This document shows positions 45,030 to 54,159 of a stretch of DNA of 64,000 bases, piece by piece. Each line of letters opens with the position of its first letter. Position 1 is the stretch's first letter. The notes below the pieces were generated by a model. The model saw nothing but the letters and a program-made list of their open reading frames with translations, was not told where the DNA came from and ran no database searches. Source of the DNA: Bermanella sp049115935 (GTDB taxonomy: Bacteria > Pseudomonadota > Gammaproteobacteria > Pseudomonadales > Oceanobacteraceae); NCBI GenBank assembly GCA_049115935.1, contig JAGDZK010000032.1:1-64000 (forward strand), given 5' to 3'. The translations under genes were made by a program, and so were the position numbers.

Positions 45030-46562
45030 ATGTTGTTGCGTTCGATTTTTCTGCTGCTGTTTTCTTCGCAGGCATTTTCGGCTGGTATTACCATTGATGT
45101 TGATCTAAATATGACAATTGATGCGATTAAGTACATAGATCAAGAATCGGATGATACTAATTTGTATGCTTATTTAGATATCATTGAACAGTGCCCGGAA
45201 CCCTCGACCACTCAGGCGGATGCTGAAACTAACAATGCAGATTTAAATGCATTTTTAAGTGAATCAGGTTTTACATTAGCCACAGAAAAAACCACGTTTG
45301 ATGGTTCTAACCTCGACAACTTTCAATTCCACCAGGATGGCACATGGACGGCTTATGATGATATTAATCGCAAGTTAGTACGTAACTGGGACGAGGGTTG
45401 CCCACATGCTCCAAGGTCAATTAAATTTGATACTAATTATGAAAATGTACATACAGTTGGTATTTCAAAAGAATTAGGTATGGCTTATTTCAATAGCGAT
45501 ACTGATGGCGATATATTTGATTTAGCAGAAGAATCTGAAAATAACTTAGCTTGGTTAGACGAAAAACCTGAAGGTGAAATAAAAGATTTATTTTGGCTAG
45601 ATGATATTCTGTTTGCCCATATAGTAGGTGGTATCAATACCGGAGTCTGGCAGGTAAAACCTCAATGGCAAAAGAGAATGAATACCTCATTAACTGCGAC
45701 CGCTGATATTTTAGATACTGAAGCAGGACTGATGGGAGTGTCTAAAGAATCCTCTCTTAAAGTGCAGTGGCTAGAGCAGAGCAAAGGTCATACTTACACA
45801 TTTCATGCTAGTGGTGTGAAAGGGTATCAAGTATATCCTTTTAATAATGGTACGGTGTTAGCGGCTCAATCTCAGAATGCTTGGAAGTTTCAATGGATTA
45901 AATTTGGTGAAAAAGAACAGGTAGTGACATTCTCCAAGCCGGTTAACGATTTGATTGCATGTGAAAATACGGATGACTATTTGTTTTGCTTTGATAGACG
46001 AGAGTCTGGTGAAATATTTATTTGGCGAATGATGATTCCCTTGTTCGGTTTTCCTGTTTTTGTGTTAGATTCTAAGTTTACAGCTGATCTGATAAGTGAG
46101 GATGCGGATATTATTGCAATTCAGATATCAGATTCTCATCGATTAATAACCATTATAGATGAAGAAAAAGTAGGTCTAGTGAAAGTAAGCAGTACTGGAA
46201 GTGCTTATCGTCTAATTAATGAATCCGCAATATTTAGTAAATTGTCTTCAACAAAACAAGCTCATGTTTATTTAACTGAGTCTGAATTAAACTTACTTAC
46301 TGTCAATCAGCAAGCAGTATCCCCCTTTCTACCTTATCTAGTTTCTCAGTCTGAAGTGTTTAAAGAGATTGAAGAAATTGAAGGAGAAAAAGAAGTAGAG
46401 GTTAAACCTGAAGAGCCAGTTGAAGAAGAGCTTGAAGAGCGCGAAGAAACTTCAGATGAAGAACCAAGGCCTCGTGCTGAAATAAGTGGTGCTTTTTCAC
46501 CTTATTATTTGTTTGCGTTAATGCTGTTGTTAATCACTGGTCGACGTAAAACGACTTTATAA
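45030..46562 (+). CDS. Exported protein with acidic stalk and C-terminal sorting-signal-like tail
   Basis: A 510-residue protein I do not recognise. Residues 1-17 (MLLRSIFLLLFSSQAFS) are a signal peptide. The middle is a soluble, possibly beta-propeller-like region rich in Asp and aromatic residues. Residues about 450-483 are an E/P-rich stalk (EEPVEEELEEREE). The end is SGAF followed by a hydrophobic helix and GRRK, laid out like GlyGly-CTERM/rhombosortase tails, though the GlyGly is degenerate. It is therefore probably surface anchored or processed. AAAGGA is well placed before the ATG. A strong terminator follows. Confidence 0.6.
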   Translation: MLLRSIFLLLFSSQAFSAGITIDVDLNMTIDAIKYIDQESDDTNLYAYLDIIEQCPEPSTTQADAETNNADLNAFLSESGFTLATEKTTFDGSNLDNFQFHQDGTWTAYDDINRKLVRNWDEGCPHAPRSIKFDTNYENVHTVGISKELGMAYFNSDTDGDIFDLAEESENNLAWLDEKPEGEIKDLFWLDDILFAHIVGGINTGVWQVKPQWQKRMNTSLTATADILDTEAGLMGVSKESSLKVQWLEQSKGHTYTFHASGVKGYQVYPFNNGTVLAAQSQNAWKFQWIKFGEKEQVVTFSKPVNDLIACENTDDYLFCFDRRESGEIFIWRMMIPLFGFPVFVLDSKFTADLISEDADIIAIQISDSHRLITIIDEEKVGLVKVSSTGSAYRLINESAIFSKLSSTKQAHVYLTESELNLLTVNQQAVSPFLPYLVSQSEVFKEIEEIEGEKEVEVKPEEPVEEELEEREETSDEEPRPRAEISGAFSPYYLFALMLLLITGRRKTTL

Positions 46563-46570
46563 AATACAAT

Positions 46571-46610
46571 AAAAAACGGCAGTCTTTTAATGAAAGACTG
46601 CCGTTTTTTA
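46571..46610. terminator. Strong bidirectional terminator
   Basis: AAAAAACGGCAGTCTTTT and AAAGACTGCCGTTTTTT form a long stem with a four-base loop, flanked by A and T runs, between convergent genes. Confidence 0.92.
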
Positions 46611-46645
46611 TACCTGCTGATTTTAATTTAATAGCCTAGATAGGA

Positions 46646-47662
46646 TTAATTTCTGCTGCGCATAATCCCTTCGCACTGAATTACTTTAAAGCCATTTTCT
46701 TTGGCGACTGTTGTTACGCCTTTAAAGTTCTCACGCAAGATTACTTCGTAATTTAAAAATTCATTAGCAACAATGAGTAGCTTACCGCTTAGTTTTAAAT
46801 ACTCTTTTGCTTGCTTTAAAAAGGCTTCTGTCACGTTGTAATCGGTTTTGATGCCTTGATGAAACGGAGGGTTGCTGACAATCCAGTTATAGCGTCCTTC
46901 GATTTCGCTAAAGCCATCGCTGGCAAAGGCTTCGGTGAATTCAATTTGATTGCTCTCGATGTTGGCTTGTGCGCTTTTAACCGCTAAGAAATCATCGTCA
47001 ATCATTTCGATCTCTTCATACTCACGGTTTTGACTGATGTAGCTGGCAATGGTGCCGGTGCCACAGCCAAAATCTAAAATGCGGCCTTTTAATTTACGTG
47101 GTAAATATTTTAATAAAACCTGTGTGCCTTTATCCAGCTTCTCTTGGCTAAATACACCGGGTAATGAGCGCAGGGTTAAATCGTGTTCGTTTGCATGACT
47201 GATATAATAATCATCAAGATTAAATGTGGTTTTACGTTGTGGGCCTTGAGCGCAAACAATGGCGCTGTGTTTGCCCATGGCCATTTTTTCAATGCTGTTA
47301 AAATCGTCTTTTAGGTTTTTACCTAAGCTTTTAATGCCTCCTTTGTTTTCACCCACAAACCAAATCTCACCATCTTCGCTTAAGGCACTCATGGCGTAAT
47401 CTAAAACATACTGCAAACGTGCTTTGGCTTTAGGCAGGTAAATCACAATACTGGAATAGGTTTGTGCTAACGGCGCGCACACGTTAGTGCAGCTATAACC
47501 CATGTTTTGATACTGCAGTTGTACGGCATAACTAAAACTGGCCACGTGCCAAGTAGGTTCATCTAGCTCATGGGCTAAATCATCACGGGGCGGGTTAATG
47601 AGTAGGGCGTTTTGGGGTAAGTCTTGTTGCAGCAATAGCTGGCTAGGCAGGGATAGGCTCAT
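46646..47662 (-). CDS. rsmC: 16S rRNA (guanine-1207-N2)-methyltransferase RsmC
   Basis: RsmC methylates G1207 of 16S rRNA in the small subunit. The 338-residue length fits RsmC (about 340). It has a degenerate N-terminal methyltransferase-like domain with WFVGENKGGIKS, the LPGVFSQEKLDKGTQVLL link, the SAM-binding ILDFGCGTGTIA and the catalytic NPPFHQG. The paralogue RlmG is longer and has a different N-terminal half, so RsmC is preferred. Monocistronic. Confidence 0.88.
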   Translation of the reverse strand: MSLSLPSQLLLQQDLPQNALLINPPRDDLAHELDEPTWHVASFSYAVQLQYQNMGYSCTNVCAPLAQTYSSIVIYLPKAKARLQYVLDYAMSALSEDGEIWFVGENKGGIKSLGKNLKDDFNSIEKMAMGKHSAIVCAQGPQRKTTFNLDDYYISHANEHDLTLRSLPGVFSQEKLDKGTQVLLKYLPRKLKGRILDFGCGTGTIASYISQNREYEEIEMIDDDFLAVKSAQANIESNQIEFTEAFASDGFSEIEGRYNWIVSNPPFHQGIKTDYNVTEAFLKQAKEYLKLSGKLLIVANEFLNYEVILRENFKGVTTVAKENGFKVIQCEGIMRSRN

Positions 47663-47809
47663 TAGGCATCACTTTAATTTCAATGGGGCTATTGTAGTGA
47701 AAATGGCCTGTTTCAGCCAGTAATGCTGTGATTAAGATTGTTTCAAGTGAGGTGTGATGGGAGAGGTCATGGGTGCTGCAATCAGCACCCATGTGACTTG
47801 AGCCGCTAA

Positions 47810-48313
47810 TTAAAACTCAAACACAGCGTTTAGCTGATAAGACTGAGATAAGTCTTTGTTCACATATTCAAGACGTAATAGCGCTTGAGGATTTAAGCGG
47901 TATTGACCACCAAAACCCATTAATAGGCCGTCATCACCACCTAGCCCAAAACCCAAACGTGCAATAGCCGATAACTTGTTGTTGATTTCAGGTAGATGTT
48001 TAGCTGCAACGCCCGCTGCCCAAATGCCATCTGCGTCTTCGTCAGATCCTGTGTAAAATTCACCACTTTGGATAAAGCCCGCTTCAGCTGAAATATCAAT
48101 GCCGCTTACTTCACCGTATTCGTAGCCGGCAAACATTTGAAAGCCACTGGCCTTGCCGTCGGTGCCACCTATTGAGGATGTATCGATACGGTTGTGGTTG
48201 ATACCTGCACCTAGATACACCTTTTTCATGTCGATTTTTTCGGCTTCTTGCGCAGATGCGCAGTAACCAAAACACATGCTAACTAGGGCCAGTGCTGTCA
48301 ATACTAACTTCAT
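47810..48313 (-). CDS. Small outer-membrane beta-barrel protein
   Basis: A 167-residue exported protein with a signal peptide ending at CASAQ. About eight amphipathic strands follow (VYLGAGINHNRID, GFQMFAGYEYG, and so on), and the C-terminus AVFEF is the aromatic outer-membrane signature. The size fits an eight-stranded OmpA/OmpX-like barrel. No specific function can be assigned, and it is monocistronic. Confidence 0.75.
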   Translation of the reverse strand: MKLVLTALALVSMCFGYCASAQEAEKIDMKKVYLGAGINHNRIDTSSIGGTDGKASGFQMFAGYEYGEVSGIDISAEAGFIQSGEFYTGSDEDADGIWAAGVAAKHLPEINNKLSAIARLGFGLGGDDGLLMGFGGQYRLNPQALLRLEYVNKDLSQSYQLNAVFEF

Positions 48314-48392
48314 GATGATTCCCTTTTATATTTAATTTGGCCGGCAGTTTACCCATACCGGCGATTTGTGCAAAGTACTAAGAGCAATTTGG

Positions 48393-49388
48393 TTAACCAA
48401 TTAACTGCAATGGATGCTCCTGTAAAGCGGAAAACTGTTCACGTAGAGTGAGAATTTCATCGGACCAATAACGGGCCGTATTAAACCAAGGGAACGCCAT
48501 TTTAAAGGCCGGGTCGTCCCAGCGTTTAGCCAGCCAAGCGCTGTAATGCATTAGACGCATGGTGCGCAGTACTTCGATTAGGGGGATTTGATCGGCCGGA
48601 AACGGCAGAAACATTTCATAACCACGGGCCATGGCCGCCAGTTGAGCTTGCATTTGATCGCGATCACCATTTAATAGCATCCACATATCTTGGATACGCG
48701 GTGCACGAATACAATCATCAAGGTCCAACATATAGGGTTGGTCGTGCTGCCAGATTAAATTACTGGCATGCAGATCCCCGTGCACCAGTTGCATTTTAGG
48801 GTTGTGCCACTGCTCATCTAACAAGTTACAAATATCCAAACTCAGGGATTCATAGGCTGGCAGTAAGCCGTCTTCAATAAAGTGATTGTCCAGCAAAAAT
48901 TGACGACTATCGCGGGCAAATTTCTGTGGTGTCATATCACCACGGTGGTCACATTCAACGGCATTGGCTGTTTGATGCAAGCGGGCAACTAAACGGCCCA
49001 TTTGCTCAAAGTCGTCTAGGTTTTCAATGTGTCCGCTGTGGCCGCCCTGTTTAGGAAACAGTGCAATAAAAAACCCTTGGTATTCAAACAGGCTTTCACC
49101 CTTGATTTGCATAGGGGCAATAACCGGTAGTTCGTCTTCTTGGGCAAATAAGCTGAATTCGTGTTCTTGCAATATGGTTTCACGGTTCCAGCGTCCAGGG
49201 CGATAAAACTTAGCCACGATGTCCTTTTGTTCTTCAATGCCAATTTGGTACACACGGTTTTCATAACTATTAAGGGCTAATTGGTGTCCGCTGGTCATCC
49301 AGCCTAATGGCTCAATGATGCTATCAATGGCATTAAGTACCGTATCAGGAGTGAGTTGCTCGTATGGGTGGGGCAAAGGCTGTGACAT
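48393..49388 (-). CDS. srkA: Stress response kinase A (SrkA/YihE)
   Basis: SrkA is a cytoplasmic serine/threonine kinase of the choline-kinase-like fold that counters MazF-linked cell death and helps survival under envelope stress in E. coli. The 331-residue protein matches the family along its length: LNSYENRVYQIG, VAKFYRPGRWNRETILQEH, the catalytic LVHGDLHASNLIW and LDLDDCIRAPRIQDMWMLLN. In E. coli it is coupled with dsbA; no dsbA is present here. Confidence 0.94.
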   Translation of the reverse strand: MSQPLPHPYEQLTPDTVLNAIDSIIEPLGWMTSGHQLALNSYENRVYQIGIEEQKDIVAKFYRPGRWNRETILQEHEFSLFAQEDELPVIAPMQIKGESLFEYQGFFIALFPKQGGHSGHIENLDDFEQMGRLVARLHQTANAVECDHRGDMTPQKFARDSRQFLLDNHFIEDGLLPAYESLSLDICNLLDEQWHNPKMQLVHGDLHASNLIWQHDQPYMLDLDDCIRAPRIQDMWMLLNGDRDQMQAQLAAMARGYEMFLPFPADQIPLIEVLRTMRLMHYSAWLAKRWDDPAFKMAFPWFNTARYWSDEILTLREQFSALQEHPLQLIG

Positions 49389-49471
49389 GTGCTCTAGGTC
49401 AACTCAGTATGAAAGTAAGGTCAGGCAGTTTACTGGCTTATGGTTAGGCTTGCGAGCGAGAATATAACGGA

Positions 49472-50199
49472 TTAACGCTCAAGGGGTGTTCGAGCAAGAC
49501 AGGCTAATGTGACACTTTTTGCTCCATGTTTCTTTAGTACCAAAGCGGCCGCGTGACAAGTTGCCCCTGTGGTGAGCACATCATCAACTAATAAAATATT
49601 TTTGCCTTTAATCTGTTGAGCCAAAGAGTTTCTGACGCTAAAGGCGCGACGCATATTTGATTGGCGCTGGCCTTTGTCTAGCCCTTGTTGGCTTTGGGTT
49701 GCTTTTGTGCGGGTCAGGCCATGCCATAAAGGGATATCAAGAGACTGGCTAAGGCGATTGGCCAGTAATCCGGTGGGGTTGTGCCCACGCCATATAAGCT
49801 TTTGCCAATGGTAGGGCATGGGCAAAACCGCATCAAATCGGTAGGTGAGTAATTGCTCACTTAACGTGTGTCAAGGCACTCAAGGCCAAGGACTTTACTG
49901 CTACGTTTTAACTTTTGAATCAACCCCGCTACAGGGCCCTGAAACAAAAACGGGCATATAACCTGGTCAAATGCTTGGAGGTGCTTTAAACACTCGCCGC
50001 AAATATGGCCGTGCTGGTTTGGCTCGGCGCATTGTGGGCAATGAGTGCCCAAGGGAGGCAGCGTTTCAATGCATAGGTGGCAGATATTCTGTGGGCTAGG
50101 AGATAGGCAGAATATGCATTGCTTGATAAATATACTATTGTAAACCAGTTTAATTCTAGTGGTTGACTGCCTAAAATAAGCGGCTAATATACCAGTCAC
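49472..50199 (-). pseudogene. comF: ComF-family phosphoribosyltransferase gene, frameshifted
   Basis: Two leftward pieces together make one ComF of about 240 residues. The upstream piece (50199-49861) has the zinc-finger cysteines CIFC, CHLC, CPQC and CGEC and ends LECLDTR then stop. The downstream piece has RFDAVLPMPYHW, the NPTGLLA loop and the PRPP-binding VDDVLTTGAT. Its frame is open back to about 49870, so the join lies within about ten bases near 49861-49870. Restoring one T at CGTTAAG gives an uninterrupted R-L-S-E-Q reading. It is either a real frameshift or a sequence error. The start is uncertain: the frame runs through the BirA-like site at 50138 and has only GTG 50199. ComF functions in DNA uptake. 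Confidence 0.82.
50138..50169. promoter_or_regulatory. BirA (biotin) operator
   Basis: TTGTAAACC (50138-50146), a 14-base spacer and GGTTGACTG (50161-50169) match the biotin operator TTGTAAACC-N14-16-GGTTTACAA, perfectly in the left half and in six of nine positions in the right half. It lies 118 bases before bioB, in the direction of the divergent comF. BirA-biotinyl-AMP would repress the biotin operon here. Confidence 0.7.
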
Positions 50200-50286
50200 G
50201 ATTTCATCCTACTTGGCCAGCCATAAGCCTGCCATTTGAGAATAAATAAAACCAGCACCACACGTAGGATCTGGTAAGGAAGCATT

Positions 50287-51345
50287 ATGAGCGCAACACA
50301 AACACAAGATATTCGTCACGATTGGAGTCGGCAAGAAGTTCAAGCGTTGTTTGACCTGCCGTTCAACGACTTGTTGTTTCAAGCTCAAGTGGTGCACCGT
50401 CAACACTTTAATCCAAACGAAGTGCAAGTGAGCACTCTGCTTTCCATTAAAACCGGCTCATGCCCAGAAGACTGCAAATACTGCCCACAATCGGCTCACT
50501 ATAATACTGGCCTAGAAAAGCAGCGTTTAATGGAAGTAGAAGCGGTATTAAAAAAAGCCGCCGAAGCCAAAGCGAAAGGCTCAAGCCGTTTTTGTATGGG
50601 CGCCGCTTGGAAAAACCCTAATAAACGCGACATGCCCTATGTGCTCGAAATGGTCAAAGGCGTAAAAGCCATGGGTCTAGAAACCTGCATGACCTTGGGT
50701 ATGCTTAATGAAGATCAAGCCGATGAACTTGCCGATGCAGGCTTGGATTACTACAACCACAATCTTGATACCAGCCCAGAATTTTACGACAAAATCATTA
50801 CCACCCGTAGTTATGGAGATCGTCTTGATACACTGCAACATGTGCGTGATAGCGGCATGAAAATTTGCTCAGGTGGCATTATTGGCATGGGCGAAAATCA
50901 AAATGACCGCATCGGTTTGTTGGTGCAATTAGCTAATTTACCGGTTCAGCCAGAAAGTGTGCCAATCAACATGTTGGTTAAAGTAAAAGGCACACCACTT
51001 GAAGATGTGGATAACCTAGATCCATTTGAATTTGTGCGTTGTATTGCCATCGCTCGAATCTTAATGCCAAAATCCCATGTGCGTTTAAGTGCAGGCCGCG
51101 AAGAAATGAGCGATGAGATGCAAGCCATGTGCTTTATGGCCGGTGCCAACTCTATTTTTTATGGTGAGTGTTTATTAACGACACCAAACCCAGAAGCCCA
51201 TGCTGACATGCAATTGTTTAAGCGTTTGGGTTTACGCCCAGAGCAAGCCATTGTGGATCACGATGATAGTGCTCAAGCCGATGTGCTTAGCAAACAAATC
51301 GAGAAAAACGATACGGCTAAACCTTTTTACGACGCCACTGTATAA
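50287..51345 (+). CDS. bioB: Biotin synthase
   Basis: BioB inserts sulfur into dethiobiotin as a radical-SAM enzyme, the last step of biotin synthesis. The 352-residue protein has the radical SAM motif CPEDCKYC (CxxxCxxC), YYNHNLDTSPEFY, the CSGGIIGMGE segment and the arginine-containing RLSAGREEM near the 2Fe-2S site. AAGGA is seven bases before the ATG. It opens the biotin operon but is separated from bioF by a terminator-like hairpin. Confidence 0.98.
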   Translation: MSATQTQDIRHDWSRQEVQALFDLPFNDLLFQAQVVHRQHFNPNEVQVSTLLSIKTGSCPEDCKYCPQSAHYNTGLEKQRLMEVEAVLKKAAEAKAKGSSRFCMGAAWKNPNKRDMPYVLEMVKGVKAMGLETCMTLGMLNEDQADELADAGLDYYNHNLDTSPEFYDKIITTRSYGDRLDTLQHVRDSGMKICSGGIIGMGENQNDRIGLLVQLANLPVQPESVPINMLVKVKGTPLEDVDNLDPFEFVRCIAIARILMPKSHVRLSAGREEMSDEMQAMCFMAGANSIFYGECLLTTPNPEAHADMQLFKRLGLRPEQAIVDHDDSAQADVLSKQIEKNDTAKPFYDATV

Positions 51346-51364
51346 GGTGCATGAACCCATAAAT

Positions 51365-51393
51365 AAAAGTCAGAATCTTCTGACTTTTATTTT
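51365..51393 (+). terminator. Hairpin between bioB and bioF
   Basis: AAAAGTCAGA and TCTGACTTTT pair around a four-base loop and continue into ATTTTG. It looks like a moderate terminator inside the operon and could lower expression of bioFHCD relative to bioB. Confidence 0.6.
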
Positions 51394-51413
51394 GTGTTTA
51401 TTCAATCTGCATT

Positions 51414-52583
51414 ATGCCTTTTGACTTATCCCAAGATTTAAATCAGCGCCGTGAGCAAAATCTGTATCGAGCTACCCGTTTATCACAAAGCCCACAAGGG
51501 CCTGTAATGCAAATAGACGGCGCTGAGTATTTAACCTTTTGTTCTAACGATTACCTAGGTTTAGCCAATCACCCCGCATTAATTTCAGCGTTTCAACAAG
51601 CGGCTAATAAATTTGGCGTGGGTAGTGGTGCGGCGCACTTGGTAAATGGGCATAGTGTTTATCATCAAAAACTAGAAGAAGCATTGGCTGACTTTACGGG
51701 CCGAGAATCTGCACTGTTATTCAGTACAGGGTACATGGCAAACCTCGGTGTGATCACAGCGTTATTAAACAAGCAAGATGCGGTGTTTGAAGATAAATGG
51801 AATCACGCATCATTGTTAGATGCAGGCTTATTAAGCGGTGCACGCTTCCAGCGTTATCTACATAATGATATTGAAAACCTCACGACTCGTTTAAGCCGTT
51901 GTGAAGCACGCCGCAAATTAATCGTGACAGATGGTGTGTTTTCAATGGACGGTGACGCGGCTGATTTATCAGTGCTATCAAACACCGCAAAACAAAACGA
52001 TGCTTGGCTGATGGTCGACGATGCTCATGGCTTAGGTGTACTGGGTAAACATGGCGCGGGTATTTGTGAAGCACAAAACCAAAATCAACAAGATGTACAA
52101 ATCCTAATGGGCACACTGGGCAAAGGCATGGGCACAGCCGGTGCGTTTGTAGCAGGTAGCAAAGAATTAATTGAATACCTAACCAACTTTGCTCGACCAT
52201 ATATTTATACAACCGCTATGCCAGCGGCCATTGCCGCAGCCACGTTAGCCAGTATTGATATTGTAAAAAATGAACCCCAGCGTCGAGAGCATTTACAAGC
52301 TTTAATTAAGCAGTTTAAAGCAGGTGCAAACCAACTGGGTTTGAACTTAATGGCATCCGATACGGCCATACAGCCCATATTAATTGGTGATGCTCAACAA
52401 GCACTCAATATGAGCGACAAACTAAAACAGCAAGGCATTATGGTGACAGCCATTCGATCACCCACCGTTCCTGTGGGCAGTGCCCGCTTACGAGTGACGT
52501 TATCTGCCGCCCATACATCACAGCAAGTTGATCAATTATTGGGTGCCCTTGCAAAATTATCATCCACTTTGGAGCCTTTATAA
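51414..52583 (+). CDS. bioF: 8-amino-7-oxononanoate synthase
   Basis: BioF condenses pimeloyl-ACP or -CoA with alanine in a PLP-dependent decarboxylating reaction. The 389-residue protein shows FCSNDYLGLANHP, GSGAAHLVNG, the DDAHGLGVLGKHGAG segment and the PLP-lysine motif GTLGKGMGTAGAF. There is no recognisable Shine-Dalgarno before ATG 51414. bioH starts one base after its stop, within the same unit. Confidence 0.97.
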   Translation: MPFDLSQDLNQRREQNLYRATRLSQSPQGPVMQIDGAEYLTFCSNDYLGLANHPALISAFQQAANKFGVGSGAAHLVNGHSVYHQKLEEALADFTGRESALLFSTGYMANLGVITALLNKQDAVFEDKWNHASLLDAGLLSGARFQRYLHNDIENLTTRLSRCEARRKLIVTDGVFSMDGDAADLSVLSNTAKQNDAWLMVDDAHGLGVLGKHGAGICEAQNQNQQDVQILMGTLGKGMGTAGAFVAGSKELIEYLTNFARPYIYTTAMPAAIAAATLASIDIVKNEPQRREHLQALIKQFKAGANQLGLNLMASDTAIQPILIGDAQQALNMSDKLKQQGIMVTAIRSPTVPVGSARLRVTLSAAHTSQQVDQLLGALAKLSSTLEPL

Positions 52584-52584
52584 A

Positions 52585-53367
52585 ATGGCATTAGCAGTTC
52601 ATAAATGGGGTGATGAAACCTTACCGAGTATTTTTTGCATTCACGGCTGGGCCAGCAATGCACAAGTATTTAAGCCGCTGGCGGATTTGTTCAGTGAACA
52701 CTTTCATTTTATCGCAGTAGACTTACCCGGTTTTGGTGACAGTGAATACCAAGATGGTGATTACCAATTAGAAAAACTGGTGGCTGATTTATTAGCAGTG
52801 GCACCCGATAACAGCAGTTGGTTAGGCTGGTCATTAGGGGGCATGTTAGCGGTGCAAGCGGCGCTGGATTCACCGGATCGAATTGAAAAAATAATGACAC
52901 TTTGCAGTAACGCAAAATTTTTAGCCGATAAAAAATTCAAACAAGGGGTGCCAGCCCCTTTGTTTAACGGATTTATGGAAAGCATAGACGATGTGCGTGT
53001 TACCTTACGCCGCTTTGCAGCACTGACTGTAGTCGGTGAAAAGAAAGATATGCTGCAATCACTCAAATGGTTGCAGTTAAATACACAAGTACCCGCACCC
53101 TCAAGTGAAACCCTAAAGTCATCACTTGAACTACTTGCCAGTATTGATAACCAAATAGCGCTTAAAAATATTCCTCAGCCATGTTTACACATGCTCGCCA
53201 CAGACGATGCCATTGTGCCCCACAAGGCAAGCCAAACTTTAAACAAATTAAATGATAAACATTTAACCAGTTTTGTGCCTAATGCAAGTCATGCTTGTTT
53301 GGTAACCCAGCCACAATTAGTGGCTAATGGTATTTTAACCTTTATGCAGGGCTTGCCCGATGCATGA
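52585..53367 (+). CDS. bioH: Pimeloyl-ACP methyl ester carboxylesterase
   Basis: BioH removes the methyl group from pimeloyl-ACP methyl ester, releasing the chain for BioF. The 260-residue alpha/beta hydrolase has the nucleophile motif GWSLGG (Ser83), the HGWASNAQVF oxyanion region, DLPGFGDS, the acidic residue in ATDDAIVP and the histidine in NASHACLV. GGAG at 52571-52574 at the end of bioF serves as ribosome site for ATG 52585. Its end overlaps bioC by eight bases. Confidence 0.94.
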   Translation: MALAVHKWGDETLPSIFCIHGWASNAQVFKPLADLFSEHFHFIAVDLPGFGDSEYQDGDYQLEKLVADLLAVAPDNSSWLGWSLGGMLAVQAALDSPDRIEKIMTLCSNAKFLADKKFKQGVPAPLFNGFMESIDDVRVTLRRFAALTVVGEKKDMLQSLKWLQLNTQVPAPSSETLKSSLELLASIDNQIALKNIPQPCLHMLATDDAIVPHKASQTLNKLNDKHLTSFVPNASHACLVTQPQLVANGILTFMQGLPDA

Positions 53368-54142
53368 TGCGATACCAAAAAAAGCGGTTGCCAAAAGTTT
53401 TAGTGATGCGGCGAACGATTACGATCAATTTGCTCGCTTTCAACATGAGCTAGCAAAAGCGTTAATCGAAATGTGCCCGCAAGAGCAAAAGCAGGCCATT
53501 TTAGATTTAGGTTGCGGCACCGGTTATTGTTTACCATTACTTAAACAGCAATATAATCAAGCATCTTTATTAGGTGCTGATATTGCCCCAGGTATGCTGA
53601 CGTTTGCTCAGCAACAACATCCAGAATTTCAATATGCGGTGGCCGATGCGGAAAACTTACCGTTTATCGAAGAACAGTTCGATTTGATTTTTTCAAATTT
53701 AGCGGTGCAATGGTGCGATGACTTTTCACAAGTACTATCACAGGCCTATCAGTGTTTAAAGCCAGGTGGACACTTTGTATTAAGTACGCTGGCTGACGGC
53801 ACATTGGCAGAATTGAAACAGGCTTGGTCACAAGTGGATCAACATCAACATGTGAATCAATTTGATGCTGAGCAAGACCTTAAGAGTATGATTGAAGCGA
53901 GTGCGTTTAATATTGAGCAACTTAATATCACAACCCTCTATGATTATCATAATGATGTACGGGGTTTAACCGATTCTCTAAAACGAATTGGTGCTCACAA
54001 TATTACAGATGGTCGCGCAAAAGGATTAACCTCACCACGAGCCGTCAAGCAATTTATGCAAGCCATGGAAAGCCATCGCCAAGAATCAGGATTACCTGCC
54101 AGTTATCGTGTTTTAAGTTGCAGCCTGATTAAGCCTGAATAA
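53360..54142 (+). CDS. bioC: Malonyl-ACP O-methyltransferase
   Basis: BioC methylates malonyl-ACP so that it can enter fatty acid synthesis as a disguised primer for pimeloyl formation. The 260-residue SAM methyltransferase begins with KKAVAKSFSDAANDYDQFAR, typical of BioC, and has SAM-binding ILDLGCGTGYCLPLL, then DLIFSNLAVQWCDD. Overlap with bioH indicates translational coupling, and bioD follows after 17 bases. Confidence 0.95.
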   Translation: MHDAIPKKAVAKSFSDAANDYDQFARFQHELAKALIEMCPQEQKQAILDLGCGTGYCLPLLKQQYNQASLLGADIAPGMLTFAQQQHPEFQYAVADAENLPFIEEQFDLIFSNLAVQWCDDFSQVLSQAYQCLKPGGHFVLSTLADGTLAELKQAWSQVDQHQHVNQFDAEQDLKSMIEASAFNIEQLNITTLYDYHNDVRGLTDSLKRIGAHNITDGRAKGLTSPRAVKQFMQAMESHRQESGLPASYRVLSCSLIKPE

Positions 54143-54159
54143 AAATTGAAGAGTATGAT

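Noticed and set aside
46646..47662. RlmG instead of RsmC
   Set aside because: The length and the WFVGENKGGIKS and LPGVFS segments agree better with RsmC; RlmG is longer.
49472..49861. Programmed frameshift in comF
   Set aside because: The join (CGTTAAG) lacks a slippery heptamer and a downstream stimulatory structure, so a mutation or sequence error is more likely.
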